From Nocardioidaceae bacterium (GTDB taxonomy: Bacteria > Actinomycetota > Actinomycetes > Propionibacteriales > Nocardioidaceae), in contig JAUJOD010000002.1 of assembly GCA_030447865.1 (NCBI GenBank), positions 706,473 through 770,472 on the forward strand: a DNA stretch of 64,000 nt, written 5' to 3'. The notes beneath the pieces are model-generated. The model saw only the letters and a program-made list of their open reading frames with translations. It did not search any database and was not told the origin of the DNA. This document shows positions 59,839 through 64,000 of this stretch, piece after piece (position 1 is the stretch's first letter; each line of letters begins with the position of its first letter). A program made the position numbers and the translations under genes.

Positions 59839-61554
59839 TCAGACCAACGGGGAGGCACTGCGAAGGGCGAGCCCTAGTCCGACGATCAAGACCAGTCCCG
59901 CTGTCAGCACCGGTCCAAGCCTGACGAGGCGCGCAACCCCAGGGTTATCGCCGAGCGACCGAAGACGGCCCAGCCGTCCGGGGAGGCGGGCGATGACGTA
60001 ACCGACGGCGATGAGGGTCGCGGCCATGCCCACGCCGTAGCCGAGGACCAGAGCCACGCCGAAGCCGGTACGGCCCAACCCGATCGACGCCAGTAGGACA
60101 ACCAGGGCGGAGGGACTGGGAACGAGTCCACCCGCGACGCCCATTCCGACCAGGGTCAGTCGCTTGTATCCACGGTCGATTGGCTGCCGATCATGGTTAT
60201 GCGCGTTCCCCTCACCGGCGGAGCTGGACTGCGGGTCCTCCAGCACCGCCACCGATGGCTGTGCTGTTACGTCGCTCTGATCGTGTTCGTGGGCGTCATG
60301 GCTGAGGTGGTGCTCGTGGGCGTCGTGGCTGTGGTGGTGACCGTGGGCGTCATGGCTGTGGTCGTGCCGGTGAGCGTCGTGACTGTGATGGTGCCCGCTG
60401 TGGTCGTGCCCGTGGCTGTGGCCGTCCCCGTGGCTACGGCCATCCCCGTGGCCGTGACCATGCTCGGCGCTCAGGGTGTCGTACCCGCGACCTTTCAAGG
60501 CCGCGCGGAGCAGGCCCAGCCCCACGACCGCAACGAGCACACCGCTCACGACGCCGAGGACCGCCAGGAGCGAATCCCCGGCAAACGAGGCCCCGGCGTG
60601 AAACAGGAGCCCCAAGACCAGCACACCCGCCGTGTGAGCAAGTGTGACGGTCACGCCAACCAGGACCGCGTCCTTCGGGGTGCCTCGGGTGCCGACCATG
60701 TAGGCGGCCATGATCGTCTTGCCATGCCCGGGCAGCGCCGCATGAGCGGCGCCGAGCACCAGTGCAAGCAGCAAGGCGAGCAGTCCAACGGGCAGAGTCA
60801 GCTCGGAGCCACCGACGAGTCGCTCGAAGAAGGCGGTTGCGCTCGCGAGTGCTTGGGTGACAAATCCGGCGTCCGACGTCGTAGGTGTCGCGCCAACGTC
60901 GCTGTTTTGACCCGGAGCGGTAGCCAACTGGACGCGACGTTGGTCGAGGGGAGACGACAGGAGATTGTTCGGATAGTTGCGGAGCTCGTCGCTGATGCTC
61001 TCCGCCGCCACCGATGGGTCCTCTAGTGCTACGCCGTCCCCCACCGCGGTGATCTCGCGCCAGCCCAGCCGATCGCCGAGGTAGTCGTCGGCGAACTCGA
61101 CCACCGCGGGCTCTGAGAGGTCTGCGTCTGTGGTGAGGGCGCACTCCAACCGGCTTGTCTCCAAGCCCGCTGCGCCCGGGCGGTACGTGAACGTTGCGCT
61201 CGTGATGCTCCAGCGCAGCGGTTTGTCGTTCACCGCTATCCGCAGTTCTGCTGCCACGACATCGCACTGGCTGGCGGCGAAGACGTCGCGCTCCTGCGCC
61301 GTCACCGTGTCGTCGCCGTCGGTGTCGACGGAGTCTCGTTGCTGGAATGTCGGCAACTCGGCTGAGTCGACGACCGCGGTGTTGTCTATTCGATCCGGGA
61401 AGAGCAGGAGCCCGTTGTAGTGGTTGATGGTGAAGTTGCCCAGTGGGTGAGCGCTAGCCGGTAGAGCAGGGACGAGGAAGAAGAGGGTGACTGAGACCGC
61501 CAGCAGCGCCGCTCGACGCAGCCAGACTCGGCAGCGTCCGGAGGTACGCGCCAT
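59839..61554 (-). CDS. NicO/UreH-type metal exporter with His-rich loop and EF-hand-like motif
   Basis: A 571-residue protein. A signal peptide ends ASA before HPLGNFTINHYNG (His36 would be the mature N-terminus). An extracytoplasmic domain to about 250 contains an EF-hand-like loop, DTDGDDTVTAQE (77-88). The membrane domain has the NicO motif LGAAHAALPGHGKTIMAAYMVG and GMGVAGGLVPSPSALVVLL. Between helices lies a His/Asp-rich loop (about 361-428) with four SHDAHxHxx repeats, a likely Ni/Co or other metal-binding reservoir. It is the last gene of an operon with TPR and sortase genes (1-base gap). Confidence 0.85.
   Translation of the reverse strand: MARTSGRCRVWLRRAALLAVSVTLFFLVPALPASAHPLGNFTINHYNGLLLFPDRIDNTAVVDSAELPTFQQRDSVDTDGDDTVTAQERDVFAASQCDVVAAELRIAVNDKPLRWSITSATFTYRPGAAGLETSRLECALTTDADLSEPAVVEFADDYLGDRLGWREITAVGDGVALEDPSVAAESISDELRNYPNNLLSSPLDQRRVQLATAPGQNSDVGATPTTSDAGFVTQALASATAFFERLVGGSELTLPVGLLALLLALVLGAAHAALPGHGKTIMAAYMVGTRGTPKDAVLVGVTVTLAHTAGVLVLGLLFHAGASFAGDSLLAVLGVVSGVLVAVVGLGLLRAALKGRGYDTLSAEHGHGHGDGRSHGDGHSHGHDHSGHHHSHDAHRHDHSHDAHGHHHSHDAHEHHLSHDAHEHDQSDVTAQPSVAVLEDPQSSSAGEGNAHNHDRQPIDRGYKRLTLVGMGVAGGLVPSPSALVVLLASIGLGRTGFGVALVLGYGVGMAATLIAVGYVIARLPGRLGRLRSLGDNPGVARLVRLGPVLTAGLVLIVGLGLALRSASPLV
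60278..60385 (-). repeat. 27-bp minisatellite encoding His-rich repeats
   Basis: Four head-to-tail 27-base units (60278, 60305, 60332, 60359) code SHDAHxHxx on the minus strand inside the NicO gene. Units keep frame, so copy number can change by nine residues without breaking the protein. Flanking sequence is degenerate His-Gly-Asp rich. Confidence 0.8.
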
Positions 61555-61555
61555 C

Positions 61556-62890
61556 TCACCGATCCCGGGTAAGCGCGGCTAACGCCCGGCGGGCCTGGGG
61601 TGCCTGAATCGGGGAGAAGTAGGGGTTGATGGCCAGTGCTCTGCGCAGCGACCTCTCGGCCGCAGCGTCCATGCCCAACGCCTTCTCGATCATGCCGCGA
61701 TGGTAGGCGAACAGGGCGCTTCGGGTTCCGAGCCGCGCGGCTTCGCGGGCATGCACGAGCGCCGCCCGGTCTCGGCCGTTGACATGCAGGGCCCATGCGT
61801 ACGCGTCCTCGACGAACACGCTGCGGCGCTGCTGCCAGGCGCTAGCAGCAGCCTCGAGCGCCTGCTTCGGGCGCCCGTGGGTCGCGTCGTACAAGGCGAT
61901 CTCAAGGTCGACGTTCACCCCAGCAGCCCGGAAGAGTCGCTGCTGCGCCCTGATCAGGTCGTCCTGGCGGCGAGCCTCGCGGTGGCGACCGATTGACCTC
62001 AGCAGATCGGCGTACTCGGCAACGTAAGCCGGGCTCGGGAACCGCTGGATCACGCTTCGGTAGTCCTTCAGCGCTTGTGCCGTGTCGCCGCGCGCCGCCT
62101 CGACCTTCGCCCGACCGTAGAGCAACGGGACGTACGACGGCGCCTCGCTCAACCCCTTGTCGTAGAGCCGACCGGCGGCCTTGAGGCGGCCAGAGTTCCA
62201 CGCCAGCTCACCCAGCTGGAACAGGGCGAAGGCTCGATCATCGGGCGTGTACGCCACGTCAAGTGCACGGCGCATTGCATAACGAGCTCCCGCGAGATCG
62301 CCGCGCAACTCATAGGAGTAGGAGACGCGGGTGTATGACGGGACGCCGGGCTTGAGGTCGACCATGCGCTGCAAGGCACGGAACGCCTGCTGGTATCGGC
62401 CTAGTTCAATCAGCGCGTCGACGAGGACGCCCTGGTTGACCGAGTTGTAGCGGTTGATCTGCTGGGATTGGCGCGCGAGTCGCAACGCGCGATCGAAGTC
62501 GTGGCGGGCGGCGGCCAGCGCTGCCTTGCCCGTCAAAGCCGGAGCATTCTCATCCGGGGACACCTGCAAAGAACGGTTGAGAGCTCCTGCAGCCTTCGTG
62601 TAGTAGCTGGGATCACCAGTCACCCGGGCCTGCTGCACATACGCCAGCCCAAGGGTCGACCAGGAAACCGCGTCGTCAGGGAGCCGGCGCAGCCTTGCCT
62701 GGAGTGAGGCGATGAGATTGCTGAGATCTCCGTTGCTGGCGACAGCCGTCGCCGGCACGGCGCCAGGCAAGCCTTCCCGTGATGATGCGGGAGCGTCCCC
62801 GCTGTTGGCGACGACGGCGGCGGTCACGAACATGACGACGGCGAGGGCTACCGCCGAGACACCGAACCGCAGGCCCCGCCGAAATGTCAT
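61556..62890 (-). CDS. Membrane-anchored TPR protein
   Basis: A 444-residue protein with one N-terminal transmembrane helix or uncleaved signal (FGVSAVALAVVMFVTAAVVA) and about nine TPR units from residue 70 (VSWSTLGLAYVQQARVTGDPSYYTKAAGALNRSLQVSPD, FALFQLGELAWNSGRLKAAGRLYDKGLSEAP, LLYGRAKVEAARGDTAQALKDYRSVIQRFP). The bulk should be outside the membrane and act as a binding scaffold. The start overlaps the sortase stop by four bases and the stop is one base from the exporter start, so all three genes are tightly coupled. Confidence 0.85.
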   Translation of the reverse strand: MTFRRGLRFGVSAVALAVVMFVTAAVVANSGDAPASSREGLPGAVPATAVASNGDLSNLIASLQARLRRLPDDAVSWSTLGLAYVQQARVTGDPSYYTKAAGALNRSLQVSPDENAPALTGKAALAAARHDFDRALRLARQSQQINRYNSVNQGVLVDALIELGRYQQAFRALQRMVDLKPGVPSYTRVSYSYELRGDLAGARYAMRRALDVAYTPDDRAFALFQLGELAWNSGRLKAAGRLYDKGLSEAPSYVPLLYGRAKVEAARGDTAQALKDYRSVIQRFPSPAYVAEYADLLRSIGRHREARRQDDLIRAQQRLFRAAGVNVDLEIALYDATHGRPKQALEAAASAWQQRRSVFVEDAYAWALHVNGRDRAALVHAREAARLGTRSALFAYHRGMIEKALGMDAAAERSLRRALAINPYFSPIQAPQARRALAALTRDR

Positions 62891-63822
62891 CGACTCTTCC
62901 CGTTGTCGGGATAAGCAGTGACGACAAGGTTGTCGGTGTACTGACCAGCGGCCGCGTCGTAGGTTCCACCACAGGTGACCAGGGTGAGGGTCGGGCGGCC
63001 ATACTGCCGGTAGACGGTGGAGGACGGGAAGCCCTCCCGTGGATAAAGCGTGGCATCCTTGACGCGGAACGTGGCCTTAGTGCCGTCAGCACGTCGAATG
63101 GTGACCACGTCGCCGATCTGGATGGCCGACAGTCGGTAGAACACCGCGGGACCTGTGGGTGAGTCGACATGACCGACGAGCACTGCCGAGCCCGGTGCCC
63201 CGGGGGCCGGCCCGTCCCGCCACCAGCCGACGTCGCCGTAACGGGTCGGAACCTGCAGGGTCCCCGCGACGACGTTGAGCTCGATGAGATCTTCGTCGAG
63301 TCCAAGGCTGGGGATGGTGACAGCAACGGGTGACGCGACAGGCTGGTTCGACCGCGAAACCGCTTCCTGCGTCCGCTGGTCTGGGCGGGCGTCCTTCTTC
63401 AAGACCGGTACGGCGAGCCGCTGCCCGATCTCCAGGCCAGCTGAGTCATCCAACGAGTTCAGCCGGGCGATCCGTCGGACCATCACCTGAGGGTCCGCAC
63501 GCGGGGCGATGGTCGCGGCGATTCCCCACAGGCTGTCCCCTTCGTCGACGGTGATGAACCGCTTCGGCTTGGGGTTGTCGGTCTTGCGGTCAGATTCCCT
63601 GTCGGGGCCACGGTCAGGTCGCCTGTCGTCCTTGGGCCTGTCGCCACGTTGCTCCAGACCTTCGTTGAGTGCAGGGAGCGCCGCACCAGCAGGCGCGCGG
63701 AGGTCGACCGCGCTGCCGCTGCTCGGCCGCTGTGTTGTCCCTGTCGAGCCCAGGAGGTAGCCCGAGGTGAAAACCAAGGTGAGGGACAAAAGCCCGAACG
63801 CGACCCCTAGCGAGGACCGCAC
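62887..63822 (-). CDS. Class F sortase with LysM-like domain (5' end uncertain)
   Basis: About 311 residues from GTG 63820-63822. An N-terminal anchor (LGVAFGLLSLTLVFTSGYLLG) is followed by a charged linker, a LysM-like module (FITVDEGDSLWGIAATIAPRADPQVMVRRIARLNSLDDSAGLEIGQRLAVP), then the sortase domain with His218 (VGHVDSP) and catalytic Cys284 (TLVTCGG). The position often Arg in the sortase ending Y-R-D-N reads Thr (QYTDN), which may or may not matter in class F. Sequence upstream of 63822 is homopolymer noise, so the true start is unsure. It is first in the sortase-TPR-NicO operon. Confidence 0.82.
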   Translation of the reverse strand: MRSSLGVAFGLLSLTLVFTSGYLLGSTGTTQRPSSGSAVDLRAPAGAALPALNEGLEQRGDRPKDDRRPDRGPDRESDRKTDNPKPKRFITVDEGDSLWGIAATIAPRADPQVMVRRIARLNSLDDSAGLEIGQRLAVPVLKKDARPDQRTQEAVSRSNQPVASPVAVTIPSLGLDEDLIELNVVAGTLQVPTRYGDVGWWRDGPAPGAPGSAVLVGHVDSPTGPAVFYRLSAIQIGDVVTIRRADGTKATFRVKDATLYPREGFPSSTVYRQYGRPTLTLVTCGGTYDAAAGQYTDNLVVTAYPDNGKSR

Positions 63823-63836
63823 AAACGTGTGGTGTC

Positions 63837-63965
63837 GGGGGGGGGTTGGCCCCCCCCGCACCCCGCCCCAACACATTAGGGGAGCGGTGAACCCCCCCAG
63901 GACCCCCCCGCCCCCCCCCCCCCCCCAACCCGCCCCCCCCCCGCCCCCCGCGGCCCCCCCCCAAA
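63837..63965. other. G/C-homopolymer contig end, probably assembly noise
   Basis: About 130 bases are dominated by runs of C (up to 15) with few other bases, ending just before the window edge. Any protein read through it is Gly-rich nonsense. This looks like low-quality sequence or misassembly rather than biology. Confidence 0.75.
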
Positions 63966-64000
63966 ACCCGCACCCGGACAACCATTTCGTAACCAGCTGG

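Noticed and set aside
60278-60385. Regular 27-bp repeats considered as a CRISPR array
   Set aside because: Units are contiguous with no spacers and encode a histidine-rich loop in frame within an intact gene.
63837-63965. Poly-C tract as a phase-variation or recombination signal
   Set aside because: Mixed long C and G runs at the very edge of the contig look like assembly noise; true phase-variable tracts are single clean homopolymers.

Overview
The window is high-GC DNA (roughly two thirds G+C by eye) from an actinobacterium. Lineage markers are a mycothiol-linked DsbA-like reductase, DinB/mycothiol-transferase-type proteins, an endonuclease VIII beginning Met-Pro-Glu-Gly-His, an actinobacterial RpiB with Glu in place of the usual Cys, a group II truncated haemoglobin, the EttA and short-tailed SSB pair, a class F sortase, and many GTG or leaderless-looking starts. 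Nocardioidaceae or another Propionibacteriales family fits best, but that is inference from gene content. The last ~130 bases are G/C homopolymers and look like a poor contig end, so this is probably a draft or metagenomic assembly.

Bases 1-27,800 are ordinary chromosome: an AlkZ/YcaQ-type glycosylase, an MFS exporter, a three-PAS GGDEF-EAL protein with intact motifs, nei, rpiB, the DsbA-like reductase, pepN, DUF5130, an MscS channel, an EamA exporter, OsmC, globin, thioesterase, thiolase, yceI/marR, ettA, a BrnT-like toxin-antitoxin pair, ssb, a lipoprotein/tetR pair, rhodanese/tetR, a pair of dynamin-like GTPases and a PrsW protease, ending at tRNA-Arg(TCT). Several regulator genes sit beside clear dyad operators (MarR, two TetR systems, the TA pair).

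From 27,800 to about 31,710, immediately 3' of tRNA-Arg, lies a decayed accessory patch with visibly lower GC: a gene broken by at least three frameshifts, a secreted beta-propeller protein, a VOC C-terminal fragment, and a thermonuclease-Excalibur gene broken by about three frameshifts. Ordinary genes resume at 31,751: an LVIVD-type secreted protein, a class V aminotransferase, a GH15 enzyme, an SDR, an alpha/beta hydrolase with its TetR, a metallo-beta-lactamase-fold protein, oligoribonuclease and tRNA-His. Two different tandem repeats of ~51-52 bp period follow tRNA-His. Next come a large XRE regulator, an FAD oxidoreductase, a GT39-like membrane glycosyltransferase, MmcQ/YjbR and tRNA-Lys(CTT).

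A second accessory stretch follows tRNA-Lys: a truncated ORF, a frameshifted aminoglycoside kinase, and a PadR-ABC-FtsX export operon. Then come a DinB protein, the bacterial RNA-repair cassette Hen1-Pnkp (4 bp overlap), a frameshifted DUF5615 PIN-like toxin, and a membrane protein/YtrA-type GntR pair. The window ends in an operon on the minus strand: class F sortase with LysM-like domain, TPR protein, and a NicO-type metal exporter with an EF-hand-like loop and a histidine-rich loop encoded by a 27-bp minisatellite.

The most unusual unexplained signal is a 49-bp palindromic intergenic element present twice (48/49 identical), each time just downstream of a gene and in the same orientation relative to it. 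Other points worth checking are a TetR operator duplicated inside the coding region of its target, decay concentrated next to tRNA genes, and the neighbourhood of an RNA-repair cassette and a broken PIN-like toxin.
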